From contig NZ_JAXOJT010000002.1 of assembly GCF_036663835.1 (NCBI RefSeq), positions 859,501 to 923,500 of the forward strand: 64,000 nucleotides of DNA, read 5' to 3'. The stretch's first letter is position 1. Every line of letters begins with the position of its first letter. Below the pieces are notes generated by a model. It did no database searches and was not told the origin of the DNA. It saw nothing but the letters and a program-made list of their open reading frames with translations. Both the position numbers and the translations under genes were made by a program. The DNA comes from Sphingomonas sp. LT1P40 (GTDB taxonomy: Bacteria; Pseudomonadota; Alphaproteobacteria; Sphingomonadales; Sphingomonadaceae). Below, piece by piece: positions 7,684 through 16,619 of the stretch.

Positions 7684-8595
7684 TCAACTGAACTGCAGCT
7701 TGATCATAAGCTGAGATGGGAAGGGAAGCGCGAGCGCGTCGAGATCGCCGTGCTCGAGCCAGCGTCGTTCGTCTTCGCGGTGGAGAATGAGCGGCATCGC
7801 ATCACCAAAAGCAGCGAATGCGGGGTTGGGTTCGCTGACATGCATGGCGGCAGCGAGGTGCGGCTCGCCCACCCATAAGCCGGCGATGCCGAACTGCTCG
7901 CCGTTGGACATGCCGTACCACTCTGTCGCAGGACCCGTGGAGACGCCGGCGGCGCGGTGGCCGATTTCACGGACCGGGAAGATGCAGCGGACCGCCGGAA
8001 GGACGCCCTTCTCGACGCTACCCCTGCGCCAGAATGTGCGCTCCGGATCGCGGATATTGGTGACGTACTCGATCGCGCGACCGCCGCTGTACCCCGCGAC
8101 CGTTCGCCGGATGCCCCACTTCGCCTGGCGCAGCTGTGGAGAGGCGTTGTCCCACGTTATCACCCAGCAGCCGCTGCCCGGGCGCGCCACTTGGGCCGGG
8201 CGCCCGCGATCGGTTTCGTCCACCTTGCGGATGCCAAAGCGCTCGATGAGGGCGACGAGGTCGTGGGACAGGCCGAGCTCAGCGCAGACTGGCACGGCGG
8301 GAGGCGGATAGTCTTCCTCTGCGACCTGCCACCCGGCACCTTCGAGCGAGGCTTTGATCGCACCATAGGGTATGTGGCAACCCTCCCAGGCCAAGCGGTT
8401 TCCCTTGGTGAATTCAGTCCAAAAGTCAGTAAGCGGGGTGCGTTCTTTGACAAATGGCATCAGCACGCGGAGCGCGAGGCGCACAGGCAACCGGCCCAGC
8501 ACGCCTCCGCCAGTGGCATAGGTGGCCTCATGCAGAACCTGCAATGCAAGATTGATGATGATCGATTCGTGATGACGGAGCACGAATCGGAACAT
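7684..8595 (-). CDS. Divergent SRAP-like protein with extra N-terminal domain
   Basis: About 303 residues if started at ATG 8595; ATG 8460 and upstream GTG codons are alternatives and none has a clear ribosome site. Residues 1-85 form an unfamiliar domain (VRLALRVLMPFVKERTPL, then FWTEFTKGNRLAW). The rest follows the SRAP pattern: QAKWGI, YVTNIRDPERTFW, a CIFP motif, FGIAGLW and MPLILHREDERRWL. The protein lacks a free Met-Cys start, has FGDAMP where SRAP has an HxxMP-type motif, and has no glutamate clearly aligned with the catalytic one. It therefore probably lost the cross-linking chemistry while keeping the fold. It precedes the intact SRAP gene and is probably co-transcribed with it. Confidence 0.72.
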   Translation of the reverse strand: MFRFVLRHHESIIINLALQVLHEATYATGGGVLGRLPVRLALRVLMPFVKERTPLTDFWTEFTKGNRLAWEGCHIPYGAIKASLEGAGWQVAEEDYPPPAVPVCAELGLSHDLVALIERFGIRKVDETDRGRPAQVARPGSGCWVITWDNASPQLRQAKWGIRRTVAGYSGGRAIEYVTNIRDPERTFWRRGSVEKGVLPAVRCIFPVREIGHRAAGVSTGPATEWYGMSNGEQFGIAGLWVGEPHLAAAMHVSEPNPAFAAFGDAMPLILHREDERRWLEHGDLDALALPFPSQLMIKLQFS

Positions 8596-8990
8596 AAAGC
8601 GAACAAGGTGACGAGGTCCAGCGATCCGTGCGTCGCCACCCCTCGCGCGGCGCTCTTCCCCCCGCCTCGCCCGCGGTCTTTTCGCGTCCCGTTCGACGCA
8701 ATGCGTATCCTCTCGGGTCGTCGGTGGAGACGGGCCGTCGTTCCGTTGATGCAGTTCGATGCACCTAAACCCGATTTTGCGTGCCGCGAGCGTGACGACG
8801 CGGATTGGTCCGAACCTTGCCGTGTTCCCCCTTGGGGAGCACCCGGGGCGGCACATGCCGCCCCGTCCCGAACTCACCGCATCGCGGTTCGGTTGTCAGT
8901 TGTCCGACGGGTGTGGGTATTGACCAGCTATAATTGCGCCTCGCGAAGCGAGACCTTTCATCCTTAAATTTCTGAGAGGGTATACAGCAT
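8596..8990. other. Intergenic stretch with a 20-bp palindrome
   Basis: No convincing gene is seen. An arginine-rich minus-strand extension of the SRAP-like frame crosses part of it but does not look like protein. At 8845-8864 there is a perfect palindrome with GGGGCGGCA arms around CA, and a second small inverted repeat lies just upstream (8824-8840). It could be a terminator for the gene at 8991-9704 or a protein-binding site. Confidence 0.5.
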
Positions 8991-9704
8991 CTATTGTGAA
9001 CTCGCGTTCCCGATAGACGAGCCGAGGTCAGCGAGAAGCTTTGCCAGCGCCGGGTCTTGGGGCGCGCGGATAGCCGGAAAGCCCGAGAGGGTGGGCGGGG
9101 GCGCACCTATCTTCGCCGCGCTCTCCCGCCGCCGCCGGCGCCTCTCACGCAGATCGCGAAACCGCTGGAGCACGCCCTTGGGAAGCATCCTCATGTCGAA
9201 GAAATAGGCGTTGGTGACCTGCTCGCGCTGCGGGCCGAACTCGCCCGCGCCATCCGTTTTTTGGCTTCGCCGAACCCAGCTCAGGAAGCCGTGCTGCTTC
9301 AGCCGTTTGAGCGCGCCGACGATAGCGTTGCGCGAAAGTCCGCTCATCATTCCGATCGCGGCTAGCGCGGGTTCCAGGGTGCCGGTTTTGAAATTGAGGC
9401 ATTTATAAAGCAAGACCTCGAGGACGCGGATTCCGTTGGCTTGCAACGGTCCGCGCGCACCGGGTTTTTTGTGAACGACGTCGAACTCTTTCGCCAGCTT
9501 TAGCAAGTCATCAGCCCAGCCTAAGCCGCCCGCAACTGTGCCGTCAGCGATTCGTGAGAACACCTGAGCGCGGGGATCGTTTATGTCATAGCTGTCGCGG
9601 CGAACCTGACGGTCCTGGCCACGAGATTTGCCGCGCATAGCGGCCGAGGTGCCCTTGATGAGTTGACGTGTTTCGCGCGTAGAGACGAATGAATTGTGCG
9701 GCAT
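8991..9704 (-). CDS. Winged-helix DNA-binding protein
   Basis: A 237-residue basic protein. A winged helix-turn-helix is likely in the middle: RVLEVLLYKCLNF, then MSGLSRNAIVGALKRLKQHGFLSWV, which resembles HTH_36-type replication or control proteins of mobile elements. A run of arginines (LRERRRRRRE) follows. ATG at 9704 is fixed by a GGAGG site six bases upstream. It is the last gene before the tRNA attachment site, so it may control excision, lysogeny or replication. It has no recombinase motif and is not an integrase. Confidence 0.7.
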   Translation of the reverse strand: MPHNSFVSTRETRQLIKGTSAAMRGKSRGQDRQVRRDSYDINDPRAQVFSRIADGTVAGGLGWADDLLKLAKEFDVVHKKPGARGPLQANGIRVLEVLLYKCLNFKTGTLEPALAAIGMMSGLSRNAIVGALKRLKQHGFLSWVRRSQKTDGAGEFGPQREQVTNAYFFDMRMLPKGVLQRFRDLRERRRRRRESAAKIGAPPPTLSGFPAIRAPQDPALAKLLADLGSSIGNASSQ

Positions 9705-9934
9705 GTTCTGCCTCCGCATGGAGGTTCGCTGGGCGCACGAAACCGCCGCCAGAAGCGCTCGCTTCCGACGCGGGACGTGCATGATGCAGGCGCGAGAGCG
9801 CGCTTGGTGGGGGCGGCGCGGTTCCGATGCCGCTCCGGCGTCGCCGTCGATCAGCGACGGATTTCTGCGGGTTTCAACGCCTCGTGAAAATTACGAGAAG
9901 GGAGCTAAACGGGAGAAATCCGTGCAGTTCGGTT
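9705..9934. other. Non-coding junction region of the prophage
   Basis: No gene supported. It carries the promoter and leader of the winged-helix gene and runs up to the tRNA-Val fragment. The bases just before the fragment do not match a tRNA 5' half, which marks the phage side of the junction. Confidence 0.5.
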
Positions 9935-9981
9935 CGTTGACATCGCAGGGGTCGCAAGTTCAATCCTTGCCACGCCCACCA
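9935..9981 (+). other. 3' half of tRNA-Val(GAC): probable attR of the prophage
   Basis: From the anticodon loop (TTGACAT, anticodon GAC) to CCA the sequence is a normal tRNA 3' half, with a T-arm containing GTTCAATCC and an acceptor strand CACGCCC followed by ACCA. The expected 5' half, beginning GGGCGTG, is absent upstream. This is what integration into the 3' end of a tRNA gene leaves at the distal end. The restored full tRNA should be at the left junction outside the window. Confidence 0.85.
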
Positions 9982-9985
9982 TTAA

Positions 9986-10019
9986 AAGCCCGCCCGACCC
10001 CGTGTCCGGCGGGCTTTTT
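9986..10019 (+). terminator. Terminator of the original tRNA-Val gene
   Basis: Arms AGCCCGCC and GGCGGGCT with a 13-base loop are followed by a T-run. It lies five bases after the tRNA CCA end and marks the start of chromosomal sequence beyond the prophage. Confidence 0.85.
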
Positions 10020-10208
10020 CGTGCGCTAACGGCTGCTATGGCGCCAGCGCAATGCATTTCACCAGCTATTCCAGGTGTTTCGTGATATTCGCGTCGGCCA
10101 CGCGCGAACATCGCGCCGGGACGGAAGTATAAGCTAGGCATTTCCGTTGGGATTGCTCCCTGATTGTGGCATCATCCGCCGACATCGCAAGGGGGAGTGG
10201 CGGACGGG

Positions 10209-13200
10209 ATGGAACGGTTTGCTTTGCGTGATGGGCATGCGGCCCATCTGAACGAAACCGCTATATTCACCGAAGTGGTAGCTGACGCGCCTGTCAAGCT
10301 TCGCATGTTCCTGACGAGCGCCACCAATACCGGCGCGACGGTGGATGAAGGTGGCAGCGTCGCCATCACTGCGTCGATGCTCGACCATGACGACGCCGAA
10401 CAAACTGACGATGAGATTGTCTACACGATCACCAGCGTCTCCGCGAACGGCACCCTTTACCGCAACGGCGTCGCGCTGGGCATGGGCGACAGCTTCACCC
10501 AGGCGGATATCGCCGCCGGGCTGATTTCCTATACGCACGACGGTGGCGAAACCGTGAGTGACGGCTTTGGCTTCGACGTCGCTGACGGGACCGGCAGCAC
10601 GGTATCGGGCGCAGGCTTCGACTTCACGATCACGCCGGTCAACGATCCGCCCTTCTCGGACTGGGCGACCATATTCATGAACGAGGACGGCGTTGCGACG
10701 CTGACGGTAAGCGACTTTACCCAAAGCTATGCCGATCCGGAGAATGATGCTTTTGCCGGGATCTTCGTCACCACGCTTCCGGCCAGTGGCGATCTGCTGT
10801 TCGACGCCGACGGTGCCGGCGCGGGCGATCCGGTGGCGGTCACGGTCGGCCAGTTCATCACCGCGTCTGACATCGCCGACGGCAGGCTGACCTATGTGCC
10901 GGCAGCCGAGGGCTATCGCGTCGGGGGTTCGTATGACGAGTTCGGGTTCCGCGCGGTCGATGACGGCGGTACCGCCAATGGCGGCGACGACACCCAGGAC
11001 GACGAAGCGGTCGTGCTCATCAACGTCGCACCGGTCAACGACGCGCCGGTGATCGATCTCGACCCGGTCGAGGCCGGCAGCGACGCCGTGGCCAGTTTCA
11101 CGGAGGGCGATGGTCCGCTCCTGCTCGCCCCCGCAGCGCTGCTCGACGACGACAATGAGGATTTCGACGGCGCCGTGCTGACGATCGCCTTCACCGCCAA
11201 TGGCAGTGCCGACGATCAGTTGACGATCAACGACATGGGCGGCGGTCCCGGCGTGCTCGGCATAGCGGGGTCCGACATTACCTATGACGGCAATGTCGTC
11301 GGCAGCTTCAGCGGCGGCAGCAACGGCGACCCGCTGGTAATCACGTTCAATTCGGTCGCCTGCGGTTGCGCTGTCCAGCTGGTGATGGGCAACATCGCCT
11401 TCTCGAACAGTTCGGACGCGATTGAGGCAAGCCAGCGCACCGTATCGTTCACCCTGGTCGATGGCGGCGGTACCGACGCTGGTGGCGCGGACACCATGAC
11501 CGCCTTCGTCACCATCGACGTCACGCCGGTCAACGATCCGCCCTTTTCGGACTGGGCGACGATTTTCATGGACGAGGACGGCGTCGCAACGTTGACGCTC
11601 GGCGATTTCACCCAAAGCTATGACGATCCGGAAGGCGACGGCTTTGCGGGTATCATCGTTACCTATCTGCCGGCTTTCGGCGAGTTGCTGTTCGATGCCG
11701 ACGGTGCCGGCGGCGCCGATCCGGTGGCGGTTACGGTCGACCAGTTCATCACCGCGAGCGACATCGTCGATGGCAAGCTGACCTATGCGCCTGAGCCCGA
11801 TGGCTATTATGTCGGCGGCTCGTTCGACGAATTCGGTTTTCGTGCGGTCGATGACGGCGGCATCGACGACGGTGGCGACGATACCCAGGACGACGAAGCG
11901 GTCGTGCTCATCAACGTCGCTCCGGTCGATGATCCGCCTGAACTCGACCTCGACATTGCCGCGCTCAGCGACGATTCGGAAACGACCTTTATCGAGAATA
12001 GCGGGCCGATCCCGCTGACCGGGCTGCCCTATTTCGAGGATGACGGCACCGACTTCACCGGCTGGACGCTGACCATCACGCCCGATGCGGGTGCCGATGC
12101 CAACGATATGCTGACCATTGCCGACGACGCGTTCCTCGACCTGGAAATCGACGGCAGCGACATCCTGTATGAAGGCGATGTGATCGGCAGCTTTACCGGC
12201 GGCAGTGGCGGCACGCCGATGGTCGTGACGTTCAACGCGGTCGCATGCGATTGCGGCATTCAGGCGGTGATCGAATCGCTGCGCTATGAATATGTCGGCG
12301 AACTGGCCGCGCCGGACAGCCGCGAATTTACGATCGCGGTGAGCGATGGCGTGACCGAGCTGGATTCGCAAACCGCGACGGTGCTGCTGGAACCGGCCGA
12401 CGATGCGGTAAGCATCACCGCCCCGCTCGATGCGACGGCGGATGAGGATGTCGCGCTGGCGATCACCGGCATTTCGCTCGACGACCCCGACAGCAGCCCG
12501 ATGGACATCGTCACGGTCACCTTCACCGTGACCGAGGGAACGCTGACCTTCCGCACTGACGTGCCCGGGGGGATCGACGAGGGCGCGATCAGCGGCGGCG
12601 GCAATGGCAGCGACACGATTGAGCTCACCGGGACCCGCGGTGAGATCAACGCGACGCTGGCCGCAGGCGGGCTGAGCTATCTGAGCGATGCCGACTTCAA
12701 CGGAAGCGATACGCTGACGATCATATTGCCTGACGTGATGATTCCCGCGCAAATCGCGTTCGACGGCGGGGTCGAACCGATCGGTATGGCACCCGGCAGC
12801 ATTGTGAGCGCGCTTCAATCGGGCGGCGAGGGAGTCTTCCTGTTCGCGGTCGAAAGCGGCGGCAGCTATGGCCTCGGCGTGATCACACCGAGTGGGCCGG
12901 CGGCGCTGCCCTGGAGTTCGCTGCCGACCGGATTCGCGCTCGCCGACGTGAACAATGACGGCATGATCGATCTTGTCATTGTGGGAACCGGCGAGCTGGA
13001 AAGCGACATCCAGTATCTGGACGCCGCAACCGGCACGCCTGTGCTGGCGACCACGCTTCCCAATCTCGCGGTCGGACTGGCCACCGCAGATTTCAACGGC
13101 GACGGCCGGGTCGATTTCATGACGATCGACGGAGCGACCGGCGATATCTGCCTGATCCTTCAGGAAGCCGACGGCAGCGGGTTCCAGGCACCGACGATCG

Positions 13201-15410
13201 TCGCGCCTGATGCGGTGTCGGGCATCCGCCTGGCGGCTGGCGATTTCGATGGAGACGGCGCGGACGACCTGCTGTTCATCGACGCCGATGCCCGGATCGC
13301 CCTGCTGTCCGGCAATGGCGACGGCAGTTTCGATACACCGACAGTGGTCGCCGCAGCGGCTGGCTTTATCCTGTCGATGGTGGTGACCGATCTGAATGAC
13401 GACGGCATCGCCGATATCGCATTCACCGCGTTCGACGGGGACGGCGCGCTTGGCATCCTGCTGGGTCAGGTGGGCGGTGGTTTCGCGCCACCGGTCTATA
13501 CCGACCTCGGCCCTGACGGCGCGCCTGCAAGCATCGCGGCGGGCGATATCGACGGCGACGGCAATCTCGATCTGGCGGTGATCCGCTTTGGTTCGTCCGA
13601 ACCGCTGATGGTCCTGACCGGTATTGGCGACGGCGGTTTCAATGCGCCCGAAACATTCGAGACGATCGAGGGTGACGGCATTGCCGTTGTCGACCTTGAC
13701 GGGGACGGGTTGGCCGAAATCCTGATCGGCGGTAGCGGCGAGGTTGAGTTTCTCGGCAATATCACCATTGCAGCGGGAGCCGTGACCGCGACGGTGGCGA
13801 TTACCGTCAACGCCGTCGATGACGCACCCGTTGGCGACCTCGATATCGCTTCGACCGACGAATTGACGCCGATCACCATCGCGGTGCTGACCAATGACGA
13901 GGATATCGACGGCCCGGCACCGACCATCGCCACGGTCAATGGCGTCGCGTTGACCAGCGGCCAGTCGACGATGCTCGATTCGGGCGCGATCGTGACGCTG
14001 AACGGCGACGGTACGCTGGGCTATGATCCCAATGACGCGTTCGACTATCTGGTCACCGCGCTGACCGCAGCGGCGACGGGGGCGGTCAACGCGTCGGTCG
14101 TCGACACTTTCAGCTACACGCTGGCGGGCAGCCCGGACAGTATCGCGGTGGAAGTGACCGTGAACGGGGTGAGCAATGCGGGCGACGAACTGCACGGCGA
14201 CACCGGTGCCAACAGCCTGAGCGGCACGGCCAGTTCCGATTATTTCGATCTTTCGCAGGGCGGCGCGGACAACGCCAATGGCGGCATGGGTAACGACGCC
14301 TTCATGATGGGTGCCGAACTCGATGCGGACGACACCATCGACGGCGCGGGCGGGACCAACGATCAGGTCGGTTTGCGCGGCGATTATACCGGCGGCAACG
14401 CGCTCGTGCTGGGCGCGAACACGCTCTCGAACATCGAGACGATCGGTCTGCTAAGCGGTGCGGGCAACAGCTACGACATCACTACGCATGACAACAATGT
14501 TGCAGCGGGTCAGGTCCTGACGGTGTTCGGCACGGGGCTGGGCGCGGGCAACAACTTTACCTTTGACGGATCGGCCGAGACCAATGGCAGCTTCCGCATT
14601 TACGGCGGGGCAGGGACCGACGATCTGACCGGCGGCGCGCAGAATGACGGATTCTGGTTCGGGCCGGGCCGGTTCGATCCAACGGTCGATCGAGTCAATG
14701 GCGGCGGCGGAACGAACGATCAGCTGGCGCTGGACGGCGATTACACGATCACGCTCGATGGCACAGCGATTCAGGGGGTCGAGGCGATCACGCTGCAACG
14801 CGGGCCGGTGGGGGACAGCAACAGCTTCAACCTGACGCTCGCCGACAGCCTGGTGGCGGACGCGGGCGGTCTGACGATCTGGGGCTATCCGCTGCTGACC
14901 TCGCTCAGGGTCGATGGCTCGGCGGAAGCGGGTGGCGATCTGCGCATCTATGGCGGGGCGGTGGGCGATAACCTGATCGGCGGTGGCGGCGACGACTGGC
15001 TGTGGGGCGGTGCCGGTGGCGACCGGCTGACCGGCGGCGCGGGGGCTGACATCTTCGCTTACGACGTGGCGAGCCAATCGACCGGCGTAAACTATGATAT
15101 TTTGGTCGGGTTCAATGCGGCACAGGACAAGATCGACTTGCCGTTCGCGGTCACCAGCGTCGCGGCCCCGGTCAGCGGCAACCTGTCGCTGGCGACGTTC
15201 AATCAGGATCTGGCCGCTGCAATCGGCGCCGCGCAGATGGCATCGGGTCAGGCGGTACTGTTCACCGCCACCGGCGGCGACATGGCCGGCCAGACTTTCC
15301 TGATCGTCAACGGGCTGAACTCGGCCGCCGGGTACCAGAATGGCAGCGATTATGTGTTCCATCTGGAAAGCCCGGTCGGCACCATCATCACGCCTGTGCC
15401 ATTCGTTTGA
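10209..15410 (+). CDS. Giant RTX adhesin with cadherin-like and FG-GAP repeats
   Basis: A 1733-residue acidic protein with no N-terminal signal, expected to be exported by a type I system and to act at the cell surface. Cadherin-like modules (TPVNDPP, APVNDAP, DEFGFRAVDDGG) fill residues 30-900. About six FG-GAP/VCBS units with calcium-type loops such as DVNNDGMID and DIDGDGNLD lie at about 907-1177. A further linker and RTX-type GGxGxD turns (about 1330-1600) precede a serralysin-like C-terminal secretion domain with GADIFAYD and DKIDLPF. ATG at 10209 is the most likely start; GTG at 10164 is possible. No transporter genes are adjacent. A long minus-strand open frame opposite it is a codon-bias shadow. 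Confidence 0.88.
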   Translation: MERFALRDGHAAHLNETAIFTEVVADAPVKLRMFLTSATNTGATVDEGGSVAITASMLDHDDAEQTDDEIVYTITSVSANGTLYRNGVALGMGDSFTQADIAAGLISYTHDGGETVSDGFGFDVADGTGSTVSGAGFDFTITPVNDPPFSDWATIFMNEDGVATLTVSDFTQSYADPENDAFAGIFVTTLPASGDLLFDADGAGAGDPVAVTVGQFITASDIADGRLTYVPAAEGYRVGGSYDEFGFRAVDDGGTANGGDDTQDDEAVVLINVAPVNDAPVIDLDPVEAGSDAVASFTEGDGPLLLAPAALLDDDNEDFDGAVLTIAFTANGSADDQLTINDMGGGPGVLGIAGSDITYDGNVVGSFSGGSNGDPLVITFNSVACGCAVQLVMGNIAFSNSSDAIEASQRTVSFTLVDGGGTDAGGADTMTAFVTIDVTPVNDPPFSDWATIFMDEDGVATLTLGDFTQSYDDPEGDGFAGIIVTYLPAFGELLFDADGAGGADPVAVTVDQFITASDIVDGKLTYAPEPDGYYVGGSFDEFGFRAVDDGGIDDGGDDTQDDEAVVLINVAPVDDPPELDLDIAALSDDSETTFIENSGPIPLTGLPYFEDDGTDFTGWTLTITPDAGADANDMLTIADDAFLDLEIDGSDILYEGDVIGSFTGGSGGTPMVVTFNAVACDCGIQAVIESLRYEYVGELAAPDSREFTIAVSDGVTELDSQTATVLLEPADDAVSITAPLDATADEDVALAITGISLDDPDSSPMDIVTVTFTVTEGTLTFRTDVPGGIDEGAISGGGNGSDTIELTGTRGEINATLAAGGLSYLSDADFNGSDTLTIILPDVMIPAQIAFDGGVEPIGMAPGSIVSALQSGGEGVFLFAVESGGSYGLGVITPSGPAALPWSSLPTGFALADVNNDGMIDLVIVGTGELESDIQYLDAATGTPVLATTLPNLAVGLATADFNGDGRVDFMTIDGATGDICLILQEADGSGFQAPTIVAPDAVSGIRLAAGDFDGDGADDLLFIDADARIALLSGNGDGSFDTPTVVAAAAGFILSMVVTDLNDDGIADIAFTAFDGDGALGILLGQVGGGFAPPVYTDLGPDGAPASIAAGDIDGDGNLDLAVIRFGSSEPLMVLTGIGDGGFNAPETFETIEGDGIAVVDLDGDGLAEILIGGSGEVEFLGNITIAAGAVTATVAITVNAVDDAPVGDLDIASTDELTPITIAVLTNDEDIDGPAPTIATVNGVALTSGQSTMLDSGAIVTLNGDGTLGYDPNDAFDYLVTALTAAATGAVNASVVDTFSYTLAGSPDSIAVEVTVNGVSNAGDELHGDTGANSLSGTASSDYFDLSQGGADNANGGMGNDAFMMGAELDADDTIDGAGGTNDQVGLRGDYTGGNALVLGANTLSNIETIGLLSGAGNSYDITTHDNNVAAGQVLTVFGTGLGAGNNFTFDGSAETNGSFRIYGGAGTDDLTGGAQNDGFWFGPGRFDPTVDRVNGGGGTNDQLALDGDYTITLDGTAIQGVEAITLQRGPVGDSNSFNLTLADSLVADAGGLTIWGYPLLTSLRVDGSAEAGGDLRIYGGAVGDNLIGGGGDDWLWGGAGGDRLTGGAGADIFAYDVASQSTGVNYDILVGFNAAQDKIDLPFAVTSVAAPVSGNLSLATFNQDLAAAIGAAQMASGQAVLFTATGGDMAGQTFLIVNGLNSAAGYQNGSDYVFHLESPVGTIITPVPFV
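10630..12300 (+). repeat. Two-copy, roughly 890-bp internal duplication in the adhesin
   Basis: Segments beginning near 10630 and 11520 encode nearly the same sequence: TPVNDPPFSDWATIFM, FTQSY, LLFDADGAG, VTVxQFITASDI, DEFGFRAVDDGG and QDDEAVVLINVAPV. The downstream halves, starting near 11060 and 11940, are related but more diverged, each with a GSF(S/T)GGS segment and a cysteine pair. This shows growth by module duplication. Confidence 0.85.
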
Positions 15411-15416
15411 TATCGA

Positions 15417-15440
15417 GGGTGGCGGGCCGACCCGCCACCC
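15417..15440. other. Perfect 10-bp hairpin between adhesin and aminotransferase
   Basis: Arms GGGTGGCGGG and CCCGCCACCC around CCGA lie just after the adhesin stop. There is no T-run, so it is a partial terminator or RNA-stabilising hairpin rather than a clear intrinsic terminator. Confidence 0.6.
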
Positions 15441-15455
15441 GTCATGCTGCACGGT

Positions 15456-16613
15456 ATGAACCCGATCTATGCCGCGCTGGGCACCACGATTTTTGAGACG
15501 ATGTCGGCGCGGGCACGCGCGACCGGCGCGATCAATCTGGGGCAGGGCTTTCCTGACGGTGACGGCTGTCCGGCGGTGGTTCGGGCGGCTGCCGATGCGC
15601 TGACGATGCGGTCCAACCAATATCCGCCAATGGCCGGGTTGCCCGAATTGCGGACGGCGGTCGCCGGACATTATGCGCGGCACCAGCAACTCGACGTGTC
15701 CGCCGACGAGGTGATCGTAACATCGGGCGCGACCGAGGCGATCGCGGCCGCGTTGTTCGCGCTGATATCGCCTGGGGACGAGGTCATTCTGATCCAGCCG
15801 CTATACGACGCATATCTTCCGCTGGTGCAACGCGCGGGCGGGGTCGCGCGGCTGGCGAGCCTCGATCCCGATGGCTGGCGGCTGACGCGCACGGCGCTGG
15901 AGGCGGTGGCGGGTCCGCGCACCCGGCTGATCGTCGTCAACGATCCAGTCAATCCGGCGGGGTCGATGCTGTCCGATGCCGAGCTGGCCGATCTCGCCGC
16001 TTTCTGCGTCGAGCGTGACCTGATCGCGATCTGTGACGAGGTGTGGGAACATGTCGTGTTCGACGGCGCACGCCACCGCCCGCTAATCGGACAGCCCGGG
16101 ATGCGCGAACGCACGGTGAAGATCGGATCGGCGGGCAAGATTTTCGCCCTCACCGGGTGGAAAGTCGGATGGATGTGCGCGGCCGCGCCGATCGCCGCGC
16201 TGCTGGCACGGGCGCATCAATTCCTGACCTTTTCCACCCCGCCCAATCTGCAATGGGCGGTGGCGGAGGGGCTGGCGACGCAGGATGCGTGGATTGCCGG
16301 GTCTGTGGCTGGATTTCAGCGGTCGCGCGATCGGCTGGCGGTGGGGCTGAGCGCGGCGGGCTATCGCGTGTTGCCGAGTGCGGCGACCTGGTTCCTGTCG
16401 ATCGACCTGCCCGCATCGGGTATCGCGCTGGACGATGTGACGTTTTGCGAGCGGCTGGTCGCGGAGGCGGGCGTGGCGGCGATCCCGGTGTCAGCCTTTT
16501 ATGCCGAAGCGCCCGTAACGCATCTCGTCCGGCTGTGCTTTGCCAAGCAGGACGGAGTGCTGGACGCTGCAATCGAACGCATGGATGCGGCGCGGCGCGA
16601 TTTCGTGCGTTAG
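15456..16613 (+). CDS. PLP-dependent aminotransferase (class I/II, YbdL/KAT type)
   Basis: A 385-residue aminotransferase of fold type I. Members of this subgroup act on methionine, glutamine or kynurenine with 2-oxo acids. The start TTIFETMSARA, the INLGQGFPDGDG motif and the NQYPPMAGLPELR segment are typical of YbdL/kynurenine aminotransferase-like enzymes. The PLP lysine is in GSAGKIF at about residue 227, with NDPVNPAGS and a C-terminal RLCFAK as further signatures. ATG at 15456 gives the family-like MNPIY start; an ATG 12 bases upstream is in frame. It lies seven bases before the lipid kinase gene and is probably co-transcribed with it. The exact substrate is not decided. Confidence 0.87.
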   Translation: MNPIYAALGTTIFETMSARARATGAINLGQGFPDGDGCPAVVRAAADALTMRSNQYPPMAGLPELRTAVAGHYARHQQLDVSADEVIVTSGATEAIAAALFALISPGDEVILIQPLYDAYLPLVQRAGGVARLASLDPDGWRLTRTALEAVAGPRTRLIVVNDPVNPAGSMLSDAELADLAAFCVERDLIAICDEVWEHVVFDGARHRPLIGQPGMRERTVKIGSAGKIFALTGWKVGWMCAAAPIAALLARAHQFLTFSTPPNLQWAVAEGLATQDAWIAGSVAGFQRSRDRLAVGLSAAGYRVLPSAATWFLSIDLPASGIALDDVTFCERLVAEAGVAAIPVSAFYAEAPVTHLVRLCFAKQDGVLDAAIERMDAARRDFVR

Positions 16614-16619
16614 GCGCGC

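Noticed and set aside
8596..8877. N-terminal extension of the divergent SRAP frame up to a GTG at 8877
   Set aside because: The extra 94 residues are Arg/Gly-rich and disordered-looking, and the region contains a palindrome more typical of a control region.
9694..10141. Short frames across the tRNA-Val fragment on both strands
   Set aside because: They read through tRNA and terminator sequence, a common annotation artefact.
10134..14195. A 1353-codon open frame on the minus strand opposite the adhesin
   Set aside because: Its composition is dominated by Arg, Asp and Val from complementary GC-rich codons, it has no family motif, and the plus strand shows clear cadherin, FG-GAP and RTX modules.
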